A DNA stretch of 64,000 nt, taken from NCBI RefSeq assembly GCF_003255815.1, contig NC_037674.1, forward strand, positions 21,194,148-21,258,147, given 5' to 3'. The notes under the pieces are model-generated. The model was not told the origin of the DNA, ran no database searches, and saw nothing but the letters and a program-made list of their open reading frames with translations. Positions 54,190-64,000 of this stretch are shown here, piece after piece; the first letter of the stretch is position 1, and each line of letters begins with the position of its first letter. The translations under genes were made by a program, and so were the position numbers. Source of the stretch: Theropithecus gelada (taxonomy: Eukaryota; Chordata; Mammalia; Primates; Cercopithecidae).

Positions 54190-57100
54190 ATAGCATGATG
54201 AATAGAATAGTACATCACATCTCAATACTAATGTTGAATGTAAATGGCCTAAATGCTCCACTTAAAAGATGCAGAATGGATACTAATTCACCAACCAACT
54301 TTCTACTGTCTTCAAGAGACTCACCTAACACATAGGACTCACACACACTTAAGGAAAGGGGTGGAAAAATGTATTCTATGCAAATAGACACTAAAAGTGA
54401 GCAGGAGTAGCTATTTTTATATCAGACAAAACAAACTTTAAAGCAACAGCAGGTAAAAAAGTCAAAGAGGGACATTATATAATGATAAAGGGACTAGTCC
54501 AACAGGAAAATATCCACAATTCTAAATATATATGCACCTAACACTGAAGCTCCCAAATGTACTATTAGACCTAAGAAATGAGAAAGATGATACCACAATA
54601 ATAGTAGGGGACTTCAATACTCCACTGACAGCACTAACAAGTCATCAAGACAGCAAGTCAACAAAGAATGGACTTAAACAATACCCTAGAACAAATGGAC
54701 TTAACAGAAATTTACAGAACATTCTCCCCAACAAATGCAGAATATACATTATATTCATCAGTACATGAAACACTCTCTAAGATAGACCATGTGATAGGCC
54801 ACAAAACAAGTCTCAGTAAATTTGAGAAAATCAAAATTATATCAAGCACTCTGTCAGACCACAGTGGAATAAAATTGGAAATCAACTTCAAAAGGAACCC
54901 TCAAAACCTTGCAAATACATGGAAATTAAATAACCTCCTGAATGATCATTGGGTCGACAATGAAATCAAGATGGAAATTAAAAAGTTATTTGAGCTGAAT
55001 GACACAACCTATCAAAACCTCCATGATACAGCAAAAATGGTGCTAAAAGGAAAAGTTATACCTTAAATGCCTACATCAAAGAGTCTGAAAGAGCACAAAT
55101 AGACAATCTAAAGTCACACCTTAAGGAGCTAGAGAAACAAGAACAAACCAAACTCAAACACAGCAGAAGAAAAGAAATAACAAAGATCAGAGCAGAACTA
55201 AATGAAATGGAAACAATCAAACAAACAAAAAAATACAAAAGATAAATAAAACAAAACAAAAAGGTGCTTCTTTGAAAAAATAAATAAAATTCATAGACCA
55301 TTAGTGAGGTTAACCAAGAAAAGAAGTTAGAAGATCCAAATAAGCTCAATTAGAAACAAAATGGGAGATGTTACAACCAATACCACAGAAATACAAAAGA
55401 TTATTCAAGACTACTATGAAAACCTTTATGGACATAAACTAGAAAAGTTGGAGATGGATAAATTCCTGGAAATATACAACCCTTTTAGATTAAACCAGGA
55501 TGATATAGAAATTCTGAACAGACCAACAACAAACAGCAAGATTGAAATGGTAATTTAAAAGTTACCAAAAAAAAAAAAAAAAAGTCCAGGACCACATGAA
55601 TTCATAGCTGAATACTATCAAACGTTCAAAGAAGAATTGGTACCAATTCTATTGACACTATTCCAAAGATAAAGAGAGAATCTTTCTAAATAATTCTATG
55701 AAGCCTGTATCACCCTAACACCAAAACCAGGAAAGGACACAACATGAAAAGAAAACTACAGACCAATATCCCTGCTGAACATGGATGCAAAAATCCTCAA
55801 CGAAATACTAGCAAACTAAATCCAACAGCATATTGAAAGGACAATCCACCATGATCAGGTGGGTTTCATACGAGGGATGCAGGGATGGTTTAACATCCAC
55901 AAGTCAATAAATGTGATACACCACATAAATAGAGTTAAAAATCACATGATCATCTCAATAGAGGCAGAAAAAGCATTTGACAAAATTCAGCATCCCTTTA
56001 TGATGAAAACCCTCAACAAAATTGGCATAGAAGGGACATATGTTTATGTAATAAAAACCATCTATGACAAACCCACAGCCAACATTATACTGAACAGGGA
56101 ATAGTTGAAAGCATTTTCCCCTGAGAACTAGAACAAGACAAAGATGCCCATTTTCACTACTTCAATACAGTACTGGAAGTCCTAGCCAGAGCAACCAGAC
56201 AAGAGAAAGAAAGAAAGGGCATCCAAATCAGTAAAGAGGAAGTTAAACTCTCACTACTTGCTGATGACATGATCATATACCTCAAAAACCCTAAAGACTC
56301 CTCCAAAAAAGTCCTAGAACTGGTAAATGAATTCAGCAAAGTTTCAGGATACAAAGTTAATGTTCACAAATCAGTAGTCCTGTTATACACCAACAGAGAC
56401 CAAGCTGAGAATCAAATAAAGAACTCAACCCCTTTTAAAATAGCTGCCAAAAAACCCCAAACCTTAGGACTATAGCTAACCAAGGACATGAAAGACCTCT
56501 ACAAGGGAAACTACAAAACACTGCTGAGAGAAATGATGGATGACACAAACAAATGGAAACATATCCCACGCTCATGGATGGGTGGAATGAATGTTGTGAA
56601 AATGACCATACTGCCAAAAGCAATCTACAAATTCATTGCAATTTCCATCAAAATACCACCATCATTCTTCACAGAACTAGAAAAAGCAATCCTAACATTC
56701 ATATGAAAAAAGAGCCCACGTAGTCAAATCTAGACTAAGCAAAAGAAATCTGGAGGCATTACATTACCCAACCTAAAACTATGCTATAAGGCCATAGTCG
56801 CCAAAACACCGTGGTACTGGTATAAAAATAGGCATGTAGACCAATGGAACTAAATAGAGAACACAGAGATAAAGCCAAATACTTACAGCCAACTGATCAT
56901 CAACAAAGCAAACAAAAACATAAAGTAGGGAAAGGACGCCCTATTCAACAAGTGGTGCTGGGATAACTGGCAAGCCACATGTAGGAGAATGAAACTGAAT
57001 CCTCATATCTCACCTTATACAAAAATCAACTCAAGGTGAATCAAAGACTTAAACGTAGGACTTGAAACCATAAAGATTCTAGAATATAACATCAGGAAAA

Positions 57101-57960
57101 CCCTTCTAGACGCTGGCTTAGGCAAAGGCCTTATGACCAAGAACCCAAAAACATGTGCAACAAAATCGAAGATAAATAGGTGGGACTTAATTAAACTAAA
57201 AAGCTTCTGCATATCAAAAGAAATAATCAAAAGAGTTAACAGACAACCCACAGAGTGGGAGAAAAATTTTCACAATTTATACATCTGACAAAGGACTCTT
57301 ATCCAGATTCTACAAAGAACTCAAACAAATCAGCAAGAAAAAAACCAAATAATCCCATCAAAAAGTAGGCTAAGGACATGAATAGGCAATTCTCAAAAGA
57401 AGATATATAAATGGCCAACAAGCGTATGGAAAAATGCTCAACATTGCTAATTATCAGGAAAATGCAAATCAAAACCATAATGTGATACCACCTTACTCCT
57501 GCAAGAATGGCCATAATTAAAAAATTAAAAGATAATAGATGTTAGCATGGATGTAATGAAAAGGGAACACTTTTACACTGTTGGTGGGAATGTAAACTAG
57601 TACAACCACTATGGAAAAGAGTGTGGAGATTCCTTAAAGAACTAAAAAAGTAGATCTGCCATTTGATCCATCAATCCCACTACTAGGTATCTACCCAGAG
57701 GAAAAGAAGTCATTGTATGAAAAAGATACTTGCACATGCATGTTTATAGCAGCACAATTTGCAACTACAAAAATACAGAACCAGCCCAAATGCCCATCAA
57801 TCAGTGGATAAAGACAACGTGGTACATATATACCATGGAATACTACTCAGTCAAGAAAAGGAACTAAATAATGGCATTTGCAGCACCCTTGATGGAATTG
57901 GAGACTATTGTTCTAAGTGAAGTTACTGAAGAATGGAAAAACTAAACATTGTATGTTCTC
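54190..57960 (+). pseudogene. L1 ORF2 remnant (endonuclease and reverse transcriptase)
   Basis: ORF2 supplies the L1 endonuclease and reverse transcriptase. Endonuclease motifs are visible at 54607-54624 (GDFNTP) and 54854-54865 (SDHS). In the reverse transcriptase, motif A reads SIEAEKAFDK at 55955-55984, with Glu where L1 has the catalytic Asp, and the FADD box reads LADD at 56257-56268. Many stops and frameshifts break the frame (for instance the stop after 56101), and an A19 run lies at about 55566-55583. It cannot encode an active enzyme. Confidence 0.9.
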
Positions 57961-58190
57961 ACTTATATGTGGGAAGTAAGCTATGAGGACACAAAGGCAT
58001 AAGAATGATACATTGGACTTTGAGGACTCAGGTGAAAGGGTTGGGGGTGGTGAGGGATAAAAGACTACACATTGGGTACAGTGTACACTGCTCGGGTGAT
58101 GGGTGCACCAAAATCTCAGAAATCACCACTAAACAACTTATTCATGTAACCAAACACTGCCTGTTTCCCAAAAACCTATTGAAATAATAC
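57961..58190 (+). mobile_element. L1 3' UTR and end
   Basis: CTTATATGTGGGAAGTAAGC to GGTGATGGGTGCACC-type sequence and the terminal CCCAAAAACCTATTGAAATAA. The poly(A) tail has been lost or reduced to an A/T-rich end before the target duplication at 58191. Confidence 0.85.
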
Positions 58191-58310
58191 GAATTTTAAT
58201 TAATTGCCCACAACCACCAGCTAGTAAGTAGTAGAGCTAAACTTGAGTCTAGTTCTGAATAACTCCTAAACCCAAGTACTTAACTGCTGAGCACTATCTT
58301 GTCTCAGTTC
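58191..58310 (-). repeat. MIR (antisense), right half, split by L1
   Basis: TTGCCCACAACCACCAGCTAG, AGTAGTAGAGCTAAACTTGAG and CAAGTACTTAACTGCTGAGC continue the antisense MIR begun at 49560. Confidence 0.72.
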
Positions 58311-61300
58311 TAAAATATAGTTAAATATAGGTGTTTTTTTTTTTTTTTTCCCTCAACTCCAGGATTTCATTGGTCTAGAAACTCTGAGATAGAGCAAGTC
58401 AAAATCATCTCTCTGCATCTAGTGGCATCCTGAGCACAGAGAGGGAGAGGTCTACTGTTTTGTGAACACATCACAGCTGGGGGTCCTGTGCTTGTTTATT
58501 CTTTCCATGAGTCCAGTATTACTTGAGGCAATTTGAGGGAGTTTCTATTTCCTGCTACCACAGTTAGAGAAAAAATGTGTTTGACTTATGTAGAGGGTCT
58601 AACTGAGACATGTTTCACTGTGATTTTCTTTTCTTCTGAAAAAGTTTCTGGCCTCCCAAAATTCTGGCATATTTGGAGTTCCAGTGAATCCAAGATTTAT
58701 TGCCATTCATCCACAACAAGGCACCTTTTCAGTGGATGCTGATTGTCCTCACATACAAAAAGGTAGGTGTATTGGGTTTTGGCCAAAAGTCAGAACTTTC
58801 TTTAGTTGAGTAGGGAGCATTTTTGTACATTGTGCCTTTAACACTTAATAATACAGCTCTAATTGTACCTATTATCTAATTATTGAAACAGTATTTCTGA
58901 GAATTACCATTGCTTTGAGAGTAGTAGAGCTGAAGTTCTTAAATTTTTTTCTCCAAGGATTAAAAATACCTGGTATTAAAAGAAACCCATGAGAGTGATT
59001 GTTTTTTTGTAGGTCCTCAAAGATGAGGCTATTTAGGTGGTGAATCCTTTACTAAAGGGAAACCTAAGTTAGCCAGAAAGTTGGCAAGGAACTGTACCAC
59101 ACATGCTGAGCCCCAGGGACCTCATCCTGCCTAGAGTTCAATATATGCAAAGCAAGCCTGTTGTCCACTTGGGTTAACAATGATGCGAGGCTTAGTGATA
59201 CTGAGGGTGGAGAAAGCAGGTTTTTTTTTTTCCCTCTTGACAGATTATATTCCAAGCAATCTGGTGAGAGGGGGAGGAAGGCAGGTCTAGAATAAAAATA
59301 GAGCCCTTTAATTTTGAAAATGGTGAGAGCAAATATAGCAAGAGCAAGAGCCACTCTTGGAGGCAGGAAGTCTGTGACATGAACACTGCTGAAATAGACC
59401 AGGAATATTGATTATAGGAAGATGTGGAGTAATGTGGAAGAAACTTTCCCCCTACCCCATATCATTTACTTGTAAACTATCGACGCTTACCCCAGTTGCT
59501 AGGTGTGGAACATAGAATATCTGGATTGAATATGTATGGGTTTTTTTTTTGACCATTTTTCTCAACTTTGATAGTTTTCCTCCCTGACCCCACACAACCA
59601 CAGATTCCTCCCAAGGTGTATAACACAAAGATCTATGAGGAAGGCAGGGTGCCCAGGCTAGCCAGAGTGGATAAGACAGCTGCAGGGCAGAGCAGAGTAT
59701 CTCATGAAGTCATGAGAACCTGGGGCTCTTTTGCATTTTTCCTCACAAAACAGTAGTTTTCTCTACCTAAGAAAAGTCTGATTCGATTAGAGAAGAAGCG
59801 TCCATGAAACTGTGGGGAAAAAAAAAGTACTGGAGACAAGTAGTTCATGCTTCGCTGTGTGAAATGAACAAGCTGAGTGTGGCAAGAAGGAACAATGAGA
59901 AGGTTCACCTGCCCAGCAGTCAAGCAACATACTTTTATCACACACCGGTATCTGCTCAGCCTGAATCAGGACCCTACAAGGGGCATTTGAGTAGGTCCTT
60001 CAGTCTAGACAGGAAGACAAAACATATTTGTGGGGGTGTGTATATTTGTGTCCGTATAAATAAGTAAAATATCATGGAATACCATAAAATAAAAAGTAAT
60101 CTTGTTTGATTTAGACAATTAGTGGTGCATGAGTTCTGAAGGGAAGGATATTAGCAAGGTATATAATAGTTTGAAGATTTTGGCCAACCCATTAGGGTTC
60201 CCAGCGACTTTCTTTTGCCACTTCTAGGAGGTCTTCCCACTACCCTGCAGTGCAAGAGGGGGCGGGAGCACCTTGAAACATATCTTCTCATTATGGACAA
60301 GTTCAATTTTTATAGAATATAAAGTTTGAAGGGAATAGAAACTGTAGTAAAACGATACAAGTCTAGGCACTCTGTTCAATGCTTACCTCATATACTAAAC
60401 AGCTGATGGTCTCTTTGGATTTTGGAAGCACTCTGTTCAACTTGTTTTATCATGACTTGTCTATCTCTACCAAGGCCCAGCAGCATACCAAGAACTATTT
60501 TTCAAATGATAAGTAGTTTTCTGCTGCAGAAGGTATGACTGAGCTCAGAAATACTTGGAATTTGTACATTGCCTTTCCAATTTGGGCTTGCCAAAGACTT
60601 TAGACATCCGTGATATCTTGCTGTGGTTATCTTTAGTAACATTAGCACCTTAGTCATACAACCTGAGTGGTAAGGTAACTTGCACCACAGTCTGCATCCC
60701 ACACAAAACTGTCAGTCTCCAAGTCACCTGATGCATGGGGCAGCTGTGAAATACACTGATAATATTTTTGAATGTGATATATACCCCAGGCCACTGCACT
60801 CCTTAAAACCTCACTAATATGGCAAGCTGTGGTATCTTCCTAGGGTTTTCCTTGCACTGTCCACCATAATGTATCTTTCCAGGGCATCCAAAGTATTTGC
60901 TACATTAATCTATTAAGTGTGTTGTTATTGATGTGGAGGAACACTAATACGTTCTGTGTAATGTCAAGATGATCAAGTTTCCTGTAGATAATGTTTTGAC
61001 AGAGAGCAGAAGAGTTAGGTTGGCCCTTGGGCAGGACAGTTAAAGTATAAATCTGTTCCCACCATGTGAAGTCAAGTTACTTTTTATCCTTTCCATTGAT
61101 GGAGATAGAGAAAAGTATATTTACGAGAATAATAGTGACATAGCAAGCGCATCAGGCCATATTGTTTTGCTCTAATAAAGGCACCATACCCGGAAACAGC
61201 ATCTGCACTTGGGGCTCACACCTGATTAGGCTTATGGTAGTCTCCTCTGCTACATTTCATCTGGTTTTCTCTAGTGCCAAAACATTGAGAGGAGATTTGA

Positions 61301-61649
61301 TGGAAAGTGCCACTATTTCATTTAAGTCTTTCAGGGTAATATGAATCTTTGAAATCCCTCTTGGGATACAATATTGTTTGTTTCTGACTTGCTGTTTTGG
61401 CTAAGACAGGGGCAGTTTTAGAGGCTTCTACTTGGTCTTTCCTACCATAATGCAAACAGTATGATATACACCACTACAATGCTGGTTCCACAGAAATCCT
61501 CCACATGCATTTCCGTCTTCTCATTTTATTGAACACAGAGAACAGAATAGAAAGGTGAGGGGTCTCAGAGACATATTTCATATTTTTCCTCATTCCTGTT
61601 TCCCACTTTGTCTTCTCCCAGATATCCAGTGCTTCATGATCTTTAGATG
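58311..61649. other. Unassigned, apparently unique sequence
   Basis: About 3.3 kb with T runs at 58331-58349 and 59220-59231. No repeat family or coding signature was recognised. All open frames are under 100 codons. Confidence 0.5.
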
Positions 61650-61850
61650 AAAGATGATTGGAGCTAGAGTTAGGAGCCCTGGGTCTGCTTCCTGGTTCTG
61701 TCCCTCGTAGGCAGTTTAACTGCAGGCAAGGCACATGATCTCTTAGAACTTAGTCACTTCATCTACAAGATTATGCATTGAAAAAGGTAGCCTCCAAGCC
61801 CTTTCTAATTCCTAAGATTGTATAAATACTGAGTATAATCTGAAATCGAT
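61650..61850 (+). repeat. MIR-class SINE (sense)
   Basis: GAGTTAGGAGCCCTGGGTCTGC, CTTCCTGGTTCTGTCCC and GGTAGCCTCCAAGCCCTTTC follow a MIR/MIR3-type order in sense, including the (a)aggtcccttccagc-like 3' part. Confidence 0.6.
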
Positions 61851-62010
61851 TCACACTGAGGACCCAACATCTGATCTTTCGGGTTAACTATTCCGGGGAT
61901 CACTAACAGGTGTGAAAGTCTCTCCCTGGCTTGACTGTTTTATTTCTGCGGAGTTGGAGCAGTCCTTGTCCTGACTATAATAAATATAATTTTTTTTAAC
62001 TTTAATTTCT

Positions 62011-62316
62011 TTTCTTTCTTTCTTTTTTTTTTTTTAAGACGGAGTCTCGCTCTGTCGCCCAGGCTGGAGTGCAGTAGCGCAATCTCGGCTCACAGCAAGC
62101 TCCTCCTCCCGGGTTCACTCCATTCTCCTGCCTCAGCCTCCTGAGTAGCTGGGACTACAGGCGCCCGCCACCACGCCCAGCTAATTTTTTGTATTTTTAG
62201 TAGAGATGGGGTCTCACTGTGTTAGCCAGGATGGTCTCGATCTCCTGACCTGGTGATCCTCCCGCCTCAACCTCCCAAAGTGCTGGGATTACAGGCGTGA
62301 GCCACCATGCCCGGCC
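62011..62316 (-). mobile_element. AluY-type (antisense) with target duplication
   Basis: TTTC-rich tail, AAGACGGAGTCTCGCTCTG, and ...GAGCCACCATGCCCGGCC. ACTTTAATTTCT is exact at 61999-62010 and 62319-62330. Many intact CpGs point to a young type. Confidence 0.95.
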
Positions 62317-62330
62317 CTACTTTAATTTCT

Positions 62331-63049
62331 ACTGTAGATTGTTGCCAGTCCTGAAGATTAGTTTGAGGCCTTGATATCCCAGGGGAACTTCAGCAAGGCA
62401 ACATGCTAGGATATTCTTAATCTCTGCAAGGGTGCACAGCAAGCCCTGTATACTTAGGCCTTTCAGAAAATCTGGTTGAACACTCAAGTGAAGTTTCCAT
62501 GAATGGAACTTTTACCCTTAACATCTTCTGCTGAAAAAACATTGTCTTTTCTGATCTTAAAAGAAGTCCTCTGAAGAACAAATAAAATATTCACACCAAG
62601 GAAGAACACTTTGTAATTATAATTATGTTCTCTAAAAGGCTATAATAAACTTTAAGCAAGGGCTTCCTATTTTATTTTCACCGCAAACAATTTATAAGCA
62701 GAACTGTCCTCTTGACATGATAATGAAAGAGCAGTCACACATGTCAGCTGGAGCAATTATGTTCTTCAGATGTCTGCCGTAAGTATTACATGATTCCTTC
62801 CTGCTGACACCTTATCAACTGTGACATGCATATTAAAAAGAACACCCAAGAGAGCTAACTTAAAAAATCTGAGCACTTTCGAGAAGTTCTGTCTGTGTTA
62901 AAAAGCCTTGCATCTCATCTTCTAAAACAGTCTTCTCTTTGCTACCTATTTTCTTTTGGGCCTCAAATGAAAAGAACACATAGAAACACGTATTCTGGTA
63001 GTAAACATAGGCGAATGATTCAGGGCCTTAAAAATCCATCTGGCTAATT
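62331..63049. other. Unassigned, apparently unique sequence
   Basis: No repeat or gene was recognised. Confidence 0.5.
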
Positions 63050-63220
63050 ATCTCAGTGACTATAGAATCTGGAGCCAGACAAATAATGAGTTCAAATTTC
63101 AGCTCTGTCCAATTTCCCAACTTTTTGACTTTGGTCAAGCGACCAACTCTCCAAGCTTCACATGTAAAAGATAAAGATGCAGACTCTATTTCTAGGGTTG
63201 AAGGAAGAGTTAGATGAGGG
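63050..63220 (+). repeat. MIR (sense)
   Basis: GAATCTGGAGCCAGACAAAT, GAGTTCAAATTTCAGCTCTGTCC and TTTGACTTTGGTCAAGCGACC match the MIR core order. Confidence 0.82.
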
Positions 63221-64000
63221 AACAAGTACTGGAGGGCTAGGTTTAGGGTCTGTCATATGAACACTGGAATGTTTGTTTTCCTCTTCTATGTTTTAGCAGG
63301 GCCCAGACGGTGCTTTTCTGGTGTGCTTTGGATGTTACCCAGAGAGTCCCTCAGCCACACGACGATTCTGTTGAGGAGGAGGAATGTGGGCTGAGAGGCG
63401 GTAGTGTCTTGAACCTTAGTCTAGCTCCAGCATTTGCAGTCTGCAGGTCACACATTTTCTTTCTGTCCTTCCCCTCCTGTCTCTCCTCTCAGGAACGAAG
63501 CCATCTGGCACAGTTCCTCACAGTGTTCACTAGCCATCATCAGTCTCAGCTCTCAAGAGGTGAGTTTCCTCATCAGTCCCCGTCCTCCTGTGAGAGCAGC
63601 TCCTCTGACTCTTCCATGTCGTTTTCTTCTGGAGCCTGACTCCATAGGTGCCCCAGAAAATGGAGCAGCCGGGAACCCGTCTCTTCCACTCCTCCCCCGA
63701 CACAGCCTCCTCGTGTCTCTTTGGGGGCACAGGTACTTGCAGGTTGAAGAAGATTCCAGGTCTCCTCTGTGGGCCTCTCCAGAGCATTGTTATCGGGATG
63801 GCCAGGGCATTTTTTTGTTATGAACACCTAAATCTCTTTTTGGCATCTCAAATCTTATCCATCTCGTTCAGTTCACTTTTGACACCCAAATCTATCAGGT
63901 TCTCAAGCCATTCCTTTTCTAGCCTTGATTCAATGTCACAGGAGGGAAGGTAGATCCTATGCAATAAAGTTAGTTATCATTGTTGCTTGACTCTGAATTC
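63221..64000. other. Unassigned sequence to window end
   Basis: Slightly richer in GC than its surroundings. Overlapping frames of 100-130 codons on both strands at 63310-63953 have no domain. No splice-flanked exon can be claimed. Confidence 0.4.

Noticed and set aside
63310..63953. Candidate exon cluster at the window end
   Set aside because: Frames of 100-130 codons overlap on both strands without domains, splice evidence or codon bias I could judge by eye.
1..64000. CRISPR arrays, tRNA genes, operons, plasmid or phage features
   Set aside because: Looked for and not seen. The sequence is mammalian and its repeats are dispersed retroelements.

Overview
The window looks like non-coding nuclear DNA from a catarrhine primate, most likely human. 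It carries about eighteen Alu elements, including AluY-type copies, plus L1PA-type and older L1 sequence, two THE1/MaLR proviruses, an LTR12 (HERV-9) solo LTR, MER5A, MIR and L2. That mixture is specific to primate genomes. I found no protein-coding exon, tRNA, rRNA, CRISPR array or bacterial-type gene that I could support. The longer open frames are Alu, LTR, L1 or microsatellite sequence read through. All family names come from recognising consensus features by eye, not from a database search.

Left part (1-17 kb): a nest comes first. An old sense L1 ORF2 fragment was hit by an antisense L1PA 5' end and by an antisense THE1 provirus that itself carries an Alu. Then come an MST-type LTR, L2, two head-to-head Alus, a GC-rich LTR-like block (6.9-8.3 kb), an antisense L1 3' end with its own nested LTR, a hAT fragment, MER5A, an L1M tail and a second head-to-head Alu pair only 26 bp apart.

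Middle part (17-49 kb): at 17.9-20.0 kb an antisense MER21C-like LTR contains a 420-bp purine-pyrimidine alternating (TG/TA/CG) tract and, separately, a complete ERV1-type LTR with a 4-bp target duplication. Further right are a polypurine tract, several Alus with clear target duplications, an LTR12 solo LTR with repeated CCAAT boxes and perfect TTAT flanks, an Alu inserted in the tail of another Alu, three MST-type LTR copies sharing one diagnostic segment, a 16-bp perfect hairpin, a long antisense L1M 5' region, MLT1 LTRs, and a run of antisense open frames at 46.3-48.1 kb that I could not assign.

Right part (49-64 kb): a nearly full-length sense L1 (about 6.15 kb after removing an antisense THE1 provirus inserted in its ORF1) splits an older MIR and is flanked by an imperfect target duplication. 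The last 6 kb is largely unique sequence with two MIRs and one AluY.

Nothing here forms an operon or pathway. The layout is a record of insertions, and the relative order of many events can be read from what interrupts what. The best leads are the Z-DNA-prone tract grown inside an LTR, the nested insertions with readable target duplications, the LTR promoters, the hairpin, and the unassigned antisense frames.
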